Program-made: the position numbers and the translations under genes
Assembly: GCA_036898135.1 (NCBI GenBank)
Contig: CM072517.1
Location: forward strand, 62,318,269-62,382,268
DNA length: 64,000 bases
Reading direction: 5' to 3'
From: Oncomelania hupensis
Taxonomy: Eukaryota > Mollusca > Gastropoda > Littorinimorpha > Pomatiopsidae
Shown here: positions 47,161 to 60,021 of the stretch, in pieces
How the letters are laid out: each line of letters opens with the position of its first letter
Numbering within the stretch: the stretch's first letter is position 1
The notes under the pieces: generated by a model
The model's database searches: none
Seen by the model: the letters and a program-made list of their open reading frames with translations, nothing else
What the model was told of the DNA's origin: nothing

Positions 47161-47986
47161 TCACAGGAGGACAAACTTGGCTCCAAAATATACAACACGC
47201 AGATTTTTTATTCTTTCCGATTTTTATTAAATATATATTTTAATCTCCAGTATTCAGCCTCAAATAAATGAGAAACGCGAACACAAAAATCTAAATATAC
47301 CTGGTTCTCCGATACAAAAGTATTACGAAAACAGCAGGGTAGATAATAATCAAGATACTACTACCTACGCAATGTCAATAAAACCGTAACTACATAATAA
47401 AAGTTATAAAATTAAAATTGCGGTAAAAATGTTAAAATTGCGGTAAAAATGTATCTTATTACAATACACAGCTCAGCCAATGTGCATGTTTTGTAAATAT
47501 TTTAATGTAAAATATGTATAAAAGTAAATATTTATATAACTTTATAAAAAATATTCAGTTTCAGATAATATACATTTAAAGTAAATATTTTAATTGAAAA
47601 TATATATTAAAGGAAATATTTAAATAGTTTATTGTATTGTATGGTATTGTATTACAAACTGTAATGACACTGGCAGGAAAATGCGATTATCCCTATGTGA
47701 AGATTCAAAGTGAATAAATGTTTTTGTTGTTGTTGTCTTTTTAAAATAAATATATACAGCTTGCCTCCTCTCTTGATCACAGTGTAAGAAAATTGGTGTG
47801 TCCGCAGAGTGGAACCACTACCTGCCTGTTCAAATGGGTTGTAAGGGAAATTATTTACCTAAGTATACCCCTGGCATAGTGTAAAAACATATCAAGCAAC
47901 CCGATTGGCGTTTCAGTCACACCCAGCCAATCAATTAATTCCAAACATCTGCTTGTAAAGGAAATGTTCATTCATACCCGACGTTG
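47161..47986. other. AT-rich stretch with no feature
   Basis: No gene is visible. It holds short near-repeats of TAAAATTGCGGTAAAAATGT at about 47410-47455 and of AAATATTT units. Confidence 0.5.
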
Positions 47987-48163
47987 TGGGGCTGGGTAGC
48001 TCAGTTGGTAGAGCGGCTTTCTAGGAACCGAAAGTTCCCTGGTTCGAATCCCGGATTGCCAACCTGTGACCATATTATTTTCCCCTTACCTTCAACTTGT
48101 TCGCTGTTGTCAGAATACTGTGACCAGTAGTCGTCTATACGCTACGGTGTCTTTAATCTACAA
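47987..48163 (+). mobile_element. tRNA-derived SINE, copy 3
   Basis: It begins GGGGCTGGGTAGCTCAGTTG (box A like), contains GGTTCGAATCCCGG (box B) and has the shared body ACCATATTATTTTCCCCTTA. It ends TTTAATCTACAA. The anticodon arm does not fold as a functional tRNA. It is the same family as 1332-1513 and 28873-29066. Confidence 0.9.
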
Positions 48164-48266
48164 GTACTGGCCGACGAACTTCAAAGTAACCGCGTCCACT
48201 GAAGTATATTGTTTTGCTAACCTTGACGTTGAACAAGCCGTACTGCAAGGAGAATTTTTGGGTGAT

Positions 48267-48630
<364 letters not shown>

Positions 48631-48988
48631 CGCGGTAGAGTCGTTGTAAGACTTTCTCCTGTATTTTGAGGGGCAATGTACCCAGACTGCTGTTTTGTAC
48701 TATGGTTGGCAGCATAGACTTTCTCTTCTTGTTGTTGAGCTCTTTATTGTAGATCGGAGGCAACACTGGAACTTGGCTGGCAGCATTCTGCAAAGAAAGA
48801 GTTAGGTAAAGTGGATTTAAATGGCTTGTTTAGCAACATTCTGACGCCGCACTTTTAAAATGAACTGTGGATGGTTTCTTCAGGTGTCTTGCGTGTGATG
48901 CTGATGTCGACGACGACGTCGACGATGATGATGATGATGACGCTGTCGCCGACGGCGATGATAACGTCATGATGATAGTTAGTTATTC

Positions 48989-49577
48989 ATTGCTTACAAG
49001 GTCTAGCGGACTGCAAAGAGCCGAATCAGGACTACAACATCAGGACCAGAACTTGGCTGAAAGAGGACTCACCCCTGATCCGTATAAAAGATCTGTCGAA
49101 ACAACCCCAGTGGTAATACTGAAGGCACTCCACCAGCCGGTTACTTTACAATAAAGACATCCCACGCAGAGAACGTTGACGCTATACTCTAATTTATCGA
49201 ACTCCCGTTTACAAAAAAACAAAATAAAATATAAACATCATTATAAAATATCAACAAAATACATACATCTAAAATGCCTTCATTGCTAAATAATAATATC
49301 ATAGGAAGCCCTAGTGACCATTTGGCCGAAAGCGTCCAATATTCCCAGGGTGACCCAACAGACCTCGTACACAAATGAGGAGTTTTAGAAGAGTTTTCAA
49401 GAAAAAAGATTGATGACTAGTCTAGCGAAGAAGATAGCATAGATAGAAGATTGATAAAACAGAGTAGGAATGAGAAAGAACAAGGAAAAAGACAGCGACA
49501 GTGGGAATTGAAAGCACACAATTTTCAGAAAGTGGGGACACTATTTATACAGAAACCCCCGGCACCACTACGGGGGA
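48989..49577 (-). mobile_element. (CAAT)n-tailed interspersed element, copy D
   Basis: The reverse complement of 9370-9950 with the same landmark order: TCTAGCGGACTGCAAAGAG at the 3' end, through ACTTTACAATAAAGACATCC, to AGTGGGGACACTATTTATAC and CCCCCGGCACCACTACGGGG at the 5' end. A GAC/GAT run adjoins it at about 49601-49660. Confidence 0.75.
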
Positions 49578-49660
49578 TAGGGGAGAGGGAGAGAAGGAAG
49601 GATGATGATGACGACGACGATGAGGATGATGATGATGATGACGACGACAACGAGGATGAT

Positions 49661-50835
49661 TTACCAATACAATAGTGTCAGCCCGACGTTTGCGCGATGT
49701 ATGAGCGTGCGCCAAGTCCTCATCGTCAGTTGTGCATTGTAGCGTCTGCCCAGCTGAGGTCTCATGTCTTGTTGGTGAAGCGCTTGTCCAATGCATCTTC
49801 AGCATTCCGTACTGACAATCGCCCTCGATTCTGCGAAAGGGCCAAGCACCATATTTATTGTGTGCACATCAAAAGCTACCGGCCTACTAAGCCTATTATT
49901 AGCGGAATGTACGAATTGTCAACCTAAATATCTGCACACCGAAGAGCATGACCGCAGCTTGGAGGAATTACTGCTGAGTGCGGTTGAAACAGTGTTGAAA
50001 ATGAATACATCAAAGATGAACGTTTCTTAGGGAAACATATTGCTTTCTGCCTGTGGTAAGCTTCCTCAAGGGCCAGGTGTATCCAACCCAATCCAATCTA
50101 ATGTTGACTTGTATGACGCACACTATCTTGCAGACAATCCTGCGCCCCGCAGGGGATAATGTGTCAACTGCTGTCGTAAAAAATTATGTCTTGAGCTTCC
50201 GGCGAAAAGAGTGCACGTATGTCGCAGATTTAGTACGATTCCATATGGTAGGTGCAGCACGTACGAAAGACCTAGATTTAATACGATTCCAGAGGATAGG
50301 TGCAGCATTTTCGAATGACCTAGCCCCGGAGATCGCTTCTTTTCAATGGCCTCTCTTTTACCAGGCACTACAAACCGTGGGTATTGACTATGAGTGGAGT
50401 GTGAAAAGGAGCATACAGGTTAATCCATTTTTTAATCGAGCATGTTCGTCAAAGAGTTCGCGTAAGAAATTGCAGTATTGTCACATTAAAGGACCCCAAA
50501 GATCACACATTTCAGCATCTCAAACCCTTTTCAAATTCACCGTGAGTGCTGCCCCACCGGATATAAAATAATAATAAAAAAAAGCACCAAAATAACCTCT
50601 TTAAAAAAAATGGACGGGTGTTACGAGTGAGACGCTTACTTTGATTTCAACTGGCTGTTGTATTCAGGCACGAGGCGTTCGATTTTAGTGTTTACTTTTC
50701 TTTTATCTATGCCATTGCTGGAGGGGCCTTATGTAACATTTATTTGTTTCCGGTCGGTCAAAATGTTGTGATTATTTGGTTCGAATCTTCGAGATGAATA
50801 AAGAAAGAACTATGACGCAAGAGTAACTTCGGTGA
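49661..50835. other. stretch without a supported gene
   Basis: Several medium open frames occur (for example 50053-50571), but none shows domain character. A short tandem similarity, TTAGTACGATTCCATATGGT at about 50230 and TTAATACGATTCCAGAGGAT at about 50278, is present. A weak relative of the GGGTCTGTCGA repeat lies at about 50480-50560. Confidence 0.5.
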
Positions 50836-52915
50836 CGAGTTTTATTTTGATTGGATGATTATGTCATTCTGGAGCGTTCCACGTTTTTCCAGTTTGTTGA
50901 TAGACTCTATATAAGTAGAATGCTGTCTGCTTAGTAGTGTGCTTTGGAAAGACCTTGTATGCCCGTACGAAGTGGAGACCGTGGTGGGGATCAACGACTA
51001 CAAGGTGAAGGTTGGCCAGCATTCCAAGATATACCACGCCAACCTCCTTAAGCTGTACGTGGAAAGGTCGCCAGAGACTGTACACGCAGCAACAGCAGCT
51101 GAGATCGACGACAGCTTTGACAGCGAAGAACTATTGGAACTTGGAGACTTCCACAGCAAAGAAGGCATCGATGATGTTAAGCTAGGACCAAGCTTAACGG
51201 AGGATCAAAAGTTGGAGCTCAATGACCTTATTGGCGAGTTTCCACATAACTTCAGTGATGTCCCAGGCTCTACGACTTTAGTCGAACATGAAATCCACCT
51301 TACTTCAAATACTCCCGTTCGATCCAAACCCTTCCAGATCCCTTTCAAGGCCCGCGAATCCTTGAAGAAAGACATCGATGCGATGCTGAAGATGGGCATC
51401 ATCAGGGAGTCCAGATCCCCCTACGCTTCCCCTGTCGTGGTCGTGAAGAAGAAGGACGGGAGCAACAGAGTATGCATCAAATACAGGAAGGTTAACAAGA
51501 TCACCGTCTTCGACCCTGAGCCGATGCCTACTGCAGCAGACCTCTTCCGCCAATTATCGGGGAGTATCTTCTCAAAGATTGACCTCAGCAAGGGTAATTG
51601 GCAAGTCCCCGTGTCAACAAGACATACCAAAGACTGCTTTTATAACTTCTGATGGGACGTACGAGTGCCTAAGGATGCCCTTTGGCATGGTCAACAGCGG
51701 AGCTACCCTGAAGAGAGGGATGAAGAAGATGCTCAAAGGGATGGACAACGTCGTGTGTTACTGGGACGACCTGCTAGTCCACACCCACACCTGGGAAGAG
51801 CATCTGCAGACCTTGAGGGAGCTGTTTCACCATCTGACAGAAGCTAACCTGACCGTGAGACTCAGTAAGTGCATTCTGGGAACTGATAACGTCGACTTTA
51901 TCGGCTATTTGCTGAAAGAAGGACAAAAGGGGCTTCTGCTAAAAAATGTCACCAAGATTCTGAGCTCTCCACGTCCCCAAACAAAGAAGCAAGTGCGGTC
52001 TTTCCTGGGATTGGCTGGGTATTATAGGGAGTTCGTACCGAACTACTCAGCCATCACAGCACCTTTGTCGGACCTGGTGCGGAAAGGCTGTCCTAACCAA
52101 GTGCAGTGGGGACCGTCTCAGGAGAAGGCATACCAGACTGTGCGCGACCTCCTTTCGAAGGATCCGGTGCTACGACTGCCCGATACTTCCAAGGAATTCG
52201 TCTTAAGAACAGACGCAGCGGACGAAGGCATCGGCGCCATACTGATGCAAGAACACACGAAGGGAAACTATTTCCGGCCAGTTACGCCAGCAAGAAACTG
52301 TTGAGGGCTGAGAAAAATTATTCGACCATGGAGACTCCGGAAGTTCGAACTGTACCTTCAAGGAGTGAAGTTCGTGCTACAGACTGATCACAAGCCGCTA
52401 ATCTTCTTGAACTCTGCCAAGTTTGTGAACAGTCGAATCAGTACTTGCAGAACTTTAACATGCGAGTACAATCTATGAAAGGATCAGACAATGTTGGTGT
52501 GGACTTTCTCAGCAGAGTGTGTGAGTAAAGAATACTGACAGTATCCAGACAGACTGAAATAAGTTTTAATTCTGGACTTTGTTTGCTCATTGCGTCTCAA
52601 CGTTGTTGAAAGAAATTAAGTAAATTTCTTCATGCGTAGGGGGTAATGTTCTGATGATGAAGTTTATTCTGATTGGTTATAATTGCGGCACACTGGAACA
52701 TTCTAACTTATCTGGAGTATAGAAAAAACTATATAATTGATGCACTGTCTTGTGAAGAGAGGGAAAGTGGTAAAAGCGATTGCATGCAGTTGTTGATGTA
52801 CGCTGAATAAAGTTGGAAAACTTCATACGACGACTCCTGCCTTGTTGCTGAGTGAACAGGTGCGTGGATAAACGAATCCGAGTTACACTTATCAGGATTC
52901 AAGCATTGGGGCTTA
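50836..52915 (+). mobile_element. decayed Ty3/Gypsy-like LTR retrotransposon, Gmr1-like domain order
   Basis: A diverged LTR-like start (50836-50935, with CTATATAAG) is joined directly to pol. Frame 50939-51652 opens with an integrase C-terminal GPY/F-like module (CPYEVETVVGINDYKVKVG). A linker follows, and then the N-terminal half of the reverse transcriptase (SPYASPVVVVKKKDG, KIDLSKGNWQVPV). A frameshift near 51620 moves the reading to 51579-52304. That frame has MPFGMVNSGATL, the YWDDLLVH active-site box (usually Y-x-DD), LGLAGYYREFVPNYS and an RNase H start (LRTDAADEGIGAILMQE). RNase H then decays. An LTR-like 3' end follows at about 52647-52915. Gag, protease and most of the integrase are absent. 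Integrase before RT is the Gmr1 arrangement. Confidence 0.85.
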
Positions 52916-52950
52916 ATCAACTACTGATAAAAACCAACGAGTGTAACACA

Positions 52951-53590
52951 GTCCCTCAACACAGTGCATAGCTTCAAATATTTAGGAGCCATTGTATCAG
53001 ACAATGGGTCCCGACAGGAAGCCTTCTCCAGGATAGCACAAACAACTGCTGCCCTGACAAGGTTGAAGTCCACTTGGAAAGACAGGACTATCAGTCTAAG
53101 TTCAAAGTTAAGGCTGCTGCGCTCCCTTGCAATCTCCATCTTCCTATACGCTTGCGAAACATGGACTCCTTCGGCCGACCTACAACGAAGAATACAAAGC
53201 ATGCAGATGAGGTGCTACAGAAGACTTCTGGGCATTTCCTATACCCAGCACATCACCAACAACTAAGTCCGACAGACCACACAAACCATTGGACAACACG
53301 ATGACATGCTCACAGTGGTGAAGAAACGGAAACTCCGATGGTATGGCCACGTCATGAGAGCAACAGGCCTTGCAAAGACCATCCTGCTAGGCACGGGGTA
53401 ACGAGGCAGAAGAAGAGGGAGGCAGAAAAAGAGGTGGGAGGACAACATTCGAGAATGGACTGGCTTGACACTGAGCGAAGCCATGAGGGTTGCTGAGGAC
53501 GGAGAAAGATGGAGTACGCTGGTTAAACGATCATCTGTGGTGCCCCAATGACTTTCGAGTTACGGGATAGGATAGGATAGGATAGGATAA
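52951..53590 (+). mobile_element. RTE-like LINE, copy 2 (5'-truncated)
   Basis: It matches the 3' end of the LINE at 39397-42597, beginning at the HSFKYLGAIVSDNGSR region. It continues through the SIFLYACETWT and HVTNN/YGHV regions to a (GGATA)n tail at about 53566-53590. Frameshifts split it into short frames. It starts about 35 bp after the Gypsy LTR. Confidence 0.88.
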
Positions 53591-53781
53591 GAATAATAGC
53601 ATCAAGGTTGATTCTAAACATAGCACTGCTGTCAAAGTGTGTATGGTAGACACAGTTGTTTGCTACCACAACAAGGAAGAGATACCTGAAATTCAAAGGA
53701 CAGCGGTCAGTTTGAGCAACGATTACCCACTATATCATCTTTTACCGTGACAACAATGCAATTTCCCAAGTAAACTCATAA

Positions 53782-53853
<72 letters not shown>
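53782..53853. repeat. (ATC)n microsatellite
   Basis: About 24 perfect ATC triplets, 70 bp beyond the stop codon of the minus-strand repeat-protein gene. Confidence 0.92.
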
Positions 53854-53855
<2 letters not shown>

Positions 53856-53922
53856 AACGAAGACCCTTGATACTCTAGTCCATACAAATGATTATATAAT
53901 AGACTTGAAAACTTGGTTACGC

Positions 53923-56900
53923 TCACTTCAAGTCCGTCCTAATGCCGGTACGGTAGTCCAAGGGTTTGATGGCAGTGAACGTGGCGGGTGGTCTTAGTAC
54001 AGAGGCTTGCACTGTTGTGCCTCTGGCCACGCGTAGCCCGTCTTCCTCACTGCTCCAGTGCTGGGACGACCACATCGTCTGCAGCACTGCCTGGGCTTGC
54101 GGATCTGAAAGCTGAAGCGGAGAGCGCGTCGCCCTTTTGGCCAATGTTAGCCCCTGTTCCCTTCCTCTTGTTGCCATTGACTGGACCACAGCGCCTTCGT
54201 CTGTTGAACGTCCGTGGTTGTAATGTAACAGCAGTTATTTCAGACGACGTCTAGCAGACGACCAGATACAGTATTGTAATATGCTATCGCCTTGATTTGT
54301 TTAGGGTAATGGATGTAAAGATAGATTACATTAACTTAAAAATAACTTAAAAACTGACGCACAGTCACACTGCACAATAGCTTGAGATAGAAAGGAAAAG
54401 TAATGTCAATATTATCGCGTTATTTTCCAAAAGTTCAACAAACTGTTCGCAATGATTCAAATGAAAATATTGATTCTGTTATGAGAACCGGGAATAATCG
54501 TAATATCGCATGAAATAATCCGTGACACAAACAAAAATCCAACAATATCAATGACTGACTGCAAGTGTAAGAAAAGAAAGACAGAGTGACTGACCGGCAA
54601 GGCTTGGATAAGGGTAGACCTGCATGATCCTCCGTGCGTCTTGCTCAGTCAGCGTGTCCGTTTTGCCGCGAATGAAGCTTTCGATGCAGCAGCAAGCCGC
54701 CAGGCGACTTTCAACGCCTTTGGACACTTTCCACAGCTGGACAGGGGGCGGCCGAAACTTCAATCCATGACACATCATTCGCGGTCGATTTATCGCTCTC
54801 CGTGGCATGAGAAGTCTGAATGATGAACGTGCTTTTACCGTCTGCACAGTTTCGTCAACACTTTCCTTCGGTTTGAGATAACGAGAGAGCCTAGCCGCAG
54901 CATCAACTTTCAAAGTAAGCACTCTGCCAGGAAGTGTAGCTGAAGATCCGCCTCCATATTTTTCACTCAGGTATCTCAGACGCAGGTATTTGCCCAGCTC
55001 GGGATTCAGAACACTCAACAACTGCAGACTCTCCTTAATCTCCATCCTGTCGACCTCTTCAAACCACTCCTCCTCCTCCAACATTTTGTGCTGCTGGGCT
55101 GCGATGTCTTCACTATAAACTCCCCGAATTTGTGTTCTACTTTCGCCCACAAATAATTTGGAAAAGATTATCGGTTTGACACCCTCGATGCCTCTCTCTG
55201 CGAAGATGGATGAGCGAAGAGATATGGTGGGTGTTGTTCTCATCCCTTTGGGCTTTGTTACCTCCGATTTACGGAGTCTCACTATCAATGCCTCGCTCGT
55301 GCGGGCTGTTCTACCAGCACTTACATCGTCTTCTTCTTTTTGAACGCCGTCAGACCGCTCCCTGACAAGAACCTTCAATCCTGAACCCCTTCTTACCCTA
55401 GCCACTGACGGCTCTCCAGAGAAATCGGGATGTGATGCCTTGCTCACTGGAGCTGATGTGGGAAAAGAGGGAGTCTTTAACCAATGTGGTTGAATGGACC
55501 GAAGTTGGTCCTGTGGATAGCTGCATGTAGTGGAAACGTGGGGTAGTGTGGCTGGCTCGATTAATATAGTCGATGACCGTGTAATCTCGGGCAGGGGCTT
55601 ACTAATTTTCGACACTTTTAGCTGAAGCTCTGCAGAGAGAGCTCCACACATTTGTGCAGCAATAGTTGGCACACTTGAGAACGACGAGGTTTTCGACTGC
55701 ATGGACGGCAGTGCAACAAGCGACGTTCTGCGCTGCTGCTGAATGGCCGATAATTTTCGGTCGTTTTGCTGCCTTAAGCCGTCTGAACGTTGAGCAGTGA
55801 CGTGGTCCAGCAAACGCTGAGACATTATAGCGTCAGCTGCGGCTTTTAGTTCTATAGCGGTGGGCGGGAAAATAGGTAAGTCCTCGTTATCAGGGAACGA
55901 AGACATCGCATCATACTTTGTCTTAGTCTCTGGGATGGACTTGAAGATGTCTGGGTCAGAGAACCTGGGCATGTCGCTAAACGTTACTGACAGGTCTCCG
56001 AAGAATTCTGTGACCCCTGCCTCTTTATCACCATCTTCGGCCAGCGCATCCGTCGACGGAAAGTGCCTGCTGGCTGGCCTTCTCAGACCCCACATCTCTT
56101 GGATGGATTCTATTTCAGTCAGACTCGTCTTGGACAGCGGCTCCTGGGTAGCGGTAGTGGTGGTGGCTGGGACCGTTGAGGAGGAAGGGAAGTCCTCCAG
56201 AAGAGATCGACCTCCGATGAAGTCAAACTGTGATGTCAAACGGCGTGTCGCTCCTGGCTTGGACGTAAGGCAAATGGATGGCTTCTTTGGCTGTTGTTCA
56301 TCTGCATCTACGTCATCTTTGCAAGTTTCCTCAGATTTCACTAGGGACGGCTTCCCAAGCTGTTGTCCGCTATCCTCTACCTCCCCATCTGTGTGTTTTT
56401 CTCCGTCGTCGGGCTCTGTTGGGCTGGAGTCTTTTTCCTTTTCTGGCAGGTTTCCTAAGCGCTGAGGTTCTTTGGTCTCGGCAGGTGACAATGTAGATTT
56501 TCTAGGCGTATATCCGGCAATCTTCCACTCCTTTGATGGCTTTCTGGAAAAGACAGCCCCCAGATATTTTGTAATCGTCGAAATACGTTGCCCGTGTTTT
56601 GCGAACATCTTCTTGCCGCCATATGTTGCTTTTCTCTCAACCCTCGGCTTTGGTGTCGTAATGCTTGGAATGTTTGGAGATGTCACGTCATGCTGTCTTG
56701 ACGGTCTTTTGGAGTCTTTTGACTCGACAGAGAGCTTCGGCTCATTTTCGGTTGAGGTCATGGCCCAGCCCATTCGTTCAGTAGCTATTGTGGGAAGGAA
56801 AGCCGTTTTGGAATCCCCTTTGGCAATAGTGACAACGGCTTTGGCCTTGACAGCTGTTGTACACATTTTGTCAAAAGTAGTCACGTTTCCAGGAGACGAA

Positions 56901-59900
56901 ACAACAAATTTTCTCCCAGCCTGGTAAACAGACAATTTGCGAGCGCCTTCCATCGCCGTAGAGGTCTTTGGTTTAACAATAGAGGTCCTTTGTTGTCTTC
57001 GCTCAACAGACATTTTATGAGCATGACCTTTCCCGGTTGTAGAGTCGGCAGTTTGTAGATCAGTTAACGATACTTTCATTCTACTTGTGGCTCTCAAAGA
57101 CTGCATTACTTTTCTGACAGCCTCATAGAAGCGTACTTTCCCTGTTGATTTAATAGCGACAGACAACCCCTTGAGGACACCAAAGGGAGGGGCTTTTTTT
57201 GTTGGATGAGATTCCCGCTGTAAAGAAGCAGACAATGGTAGCCTATGGGCAACAAGTTCAGGACAGTGGAATGCGGTACTGGGTGGTAGCTGACTGACCT
57301 TTGTCTTACTTCTAACCAGCGCCTGCTGTTTGGACTCATCCAAAATGGTCAGTAACTTCTTGGACTCCGGTGGTTTTGTGCTTTGGCTAAACATTTGTTT
57401 GACATTCAGGCACTGTTGCAATAAACTCTTTAAGTCCCGCTGCCCTTTCTCCGCCAGGGGCTTCACTTCCTTCACAGTCAAGGCTGCCAGGTCTGGAAAA
57501 GTGGCCTTCTGTAAAGAGCTTTGGAGCAAATCCTCTTCCAGTGCTTCCAAGTTCAGTGATTCTGGGGCAATGCCAGCTTCAATCAACAAACTGCGCATTC
57601 GGTCGGTAAGAGTCCCTCCCGCTATTTCTAACAGGTCGTCCGACTCTATTTGGAGGTTTCTGATGAGGTGTAGGATTTTTTCTGCCTTCAGACCTCGTGC
57701 TACCAGCTGTTTGACATTGTCAGCAGTAAGGCCTGAGGCCAGCAAATCTCGTATATCGTCTACTAGCAAGCCGGCGTCAATCAAAGCTTTGGCATCTTCA
57801 TACCGGAACCCTGCAGCACAAAGCTGCACCACGCCTGCCATGTTGAACCCCATCTTCATCAACTTATTAAAGTCACGGTGTCGCATGCCAACGCTCGCCG
57901 CGATCACGATGTCATTAAGGCACAAGCCCAGCTCTGACAACTCGTGAATATCTTTTACTGTCATACCACCCGTGTATAAAGTCACGATCTCGTCTACACT
58001 AAACTTCATAGCCTGTACCTGCAGGAAGTACTGCACAGATATATCTGCTTTCAGCAATGTCAGGATGTCGTGCACGGGAAGCCCCAGCCCCAATTCACTG
58101 AACACAAGCACGTCGTCCAATTCAAATGCACTCCTTGCCACTGCTATCATGTCATCATAAGCAAAGCCATGTTCTCTGAACCGTTCAACACTGTCAGCCG
58201 TCAAAGCAATCAAAGCCTGTTCTACGATTTGATCCACGGTGAAACCCATGCGCTGGAGTGGCTCGATGTGCTCCATGTGGAAGTGGGCGGAACGGCCACC
58301 AAATACTACCATGTGGTGTATAGAAAAATCCCGTTCCAGCAGATATTTGGCGTCGGACGCCTTCAGGCCGACGTTGGCTAGCTGCAGCATGTCGTCCACA
58401 GAGAAGACCATCTCCATCATCTGCATGACTTCTTCAGCGGGTAGAGCAGCCAGCGCCAGTTTGACCACGTCAGCGGGCGACAGCCCTAGCAGCGAGAGTT
58501 GCTCCACGTGCTCCAAATCAACGATCCCTGATCCCAGCAGCAGCATGTCTGCCAGGGAGAAGTCCAACGCCCGTAGTCTCTGTACGTTATCAGCGTTCCA
58601 CCCTGCCGTGGCCAGGTCCAGCATTTGATCAAAACTGTAATCCATGGCCTGCAGCCTGAGCATGTCGTCTACAGTCAGGCCCAAGGACGCCAGGTGGCTG
58701 ATATCTTCCACGGCGAAGCCTATCCCCGTGAGTTCTTTTACCTGGTCGGTCCTGATTCCCATAAGTCCCAGTATGCTCACGTCTTCCACCCTCACGCCCA
58801 GCTTCAGCAGGTTGTCCACATCCTGTGCCGTCATCCCCACTGCCGCCAAAAGCGTGATGCTGTCCAAAGAAACGCCCATGTCTAACAGCCTTCTCTTCTC
58901 CTGGTCGTCCATGGCCTCCGCACGCAGCATGTGCTCCACAGGGATGTTTCTGCTCAGCATGGCCAAGACGTCGGTGATTGACACTTCGGCTTTGGCCAAC
59001 GATACAATACTTGAAGGACTCACTCCCGACACCAACATTCGCATGACGTCCTCCGCCTTGTACAGTTTGAACTTGGGTCGAAGGCTGGCCTCGTCTTGTT
59101 CGTCTTCCTTTCCCTGTGATCCCGCCAGCAAGTCCAACTCAGTGTGTAGCAAACCCAACACCATTTGTACCAGATCATCCAGGGAGCCCTCGGGGACCAG
59201 CGACACGCCGCTGTCCATCTTGTTTTGCAATCTTCTAATGAATGCGGAGGCGGCGAATCTCACGCGGTAACTAAGGGCAGCTGGTTTCTTCGCCTCGGGC
59301 GCCTTTTCTGTAACCGCCACTACTTCTTCATCCAACGACAAGGTTTTCTTCTTTCCTTCTGTCATTGTCCTCTTTACTTCTGTCGGCTCAGGATGGGACG
59401 ACAGGGCTGCCATAGGCTGTCAATGAAAAGAAACACAAACAAACACACGCAGACACACACACACACACACACATACACACACACGCACACAACCCACCGC
59501 ACAATACAACACATACGCACGCACACACACACAAACACACCCACCCACACACACACGCAAACACACACTTACGATTACTGTGTTTAGGTACTACTACTCT
59601 TCCCGGCTGTGAGATTTTTACACGGTATACGCAACCATGCCCTCTAATTAATTAAGAAACGAAGGCACGAAACAAATCTGCAGTACGTGCGCTTGCGCGT
59701 CGCATCTCGGAGCAATTAAGCCACACAGATTTGAACACACAATACTTGAACTTTTTGTTGTTTTTCTGTACCACACTACATTCAGAATTTCCTAAATAAG
59801 AGAAAACCACTGTAGGTTATATACAAAGCAACTCAGAAAATAAACTGTCGCATAATAGAAACGCTTCCAAGTAAATTGCAAGAAACGTGTTATTAATCGT

Positions 59901-60021
59901 AGTATTATATATAGGTATACGTTGTTTTTTTTAAAAACACTCTGCATTCCTTGTGTTTTTTCAGAAATGAAAAGACTTACCTGATCTGCTTTTACATCCT
60001 TGGGGGGTTTGATTTCTGACG
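53923..60021 (-). CDS. large protein with >30 tandem 13-residue helical repeats (3 exons seen, 5' end beyond)
   Basis: I do not recognise the family. Exons on the minus strand are 60021-59981 (encoding SEIKPPKDVKADQ), 59416-54595 (1,607 codons) and 54200-53923. The phases match: 0 at the first junction, 1 at the second (GCCG|GTCAGT to CAACAG|AC). Numbering from the internal Met at 59413, residues 118-613 are a tandem array of 13-residue units, pattern G-h-[ST]-h-x-D-h-x-x-L-x-x-h. Units include GFAVEDISHLASL, GLTVDDMLRLQAM and GLTADNVKQLVAR. Residues 193-586 hold 30 contiguous units, 28 of exactly 13 and two of 15. Each unit looks like a short helix with an S/T-x-x-D/E cap, so an alpha-solenoid scaffold is inferred. 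Residues 614-1430 are basic, Ser/Thr-rich and probably disordered; the C-terminal 190 residues look folded. There is no signal peptide or membrane segment. The initiating exon is not found. Confidence 0.85.
59440..59570. repeat. (CA)n-rich microsatellite in the intron of the repeat-protein gene
   Basis: An imperfect CA run with CACG interruptions, lying between the exons at 54595-59416 and 59981-60021. Overlapping frames are artefacts. Confidence 0.9.

Noticed and set aside
46545..47198. 217-codon minus-strand protein and its plus-strand counterparts
   Set aside because: All six frames are open because of the 42-bp repeat arithmetic. None has domain character or splice context.
50053..50571. 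172-codon open frame
   Set aside because: It has no family features and overlaps short internal repeats and a repeat fragment.
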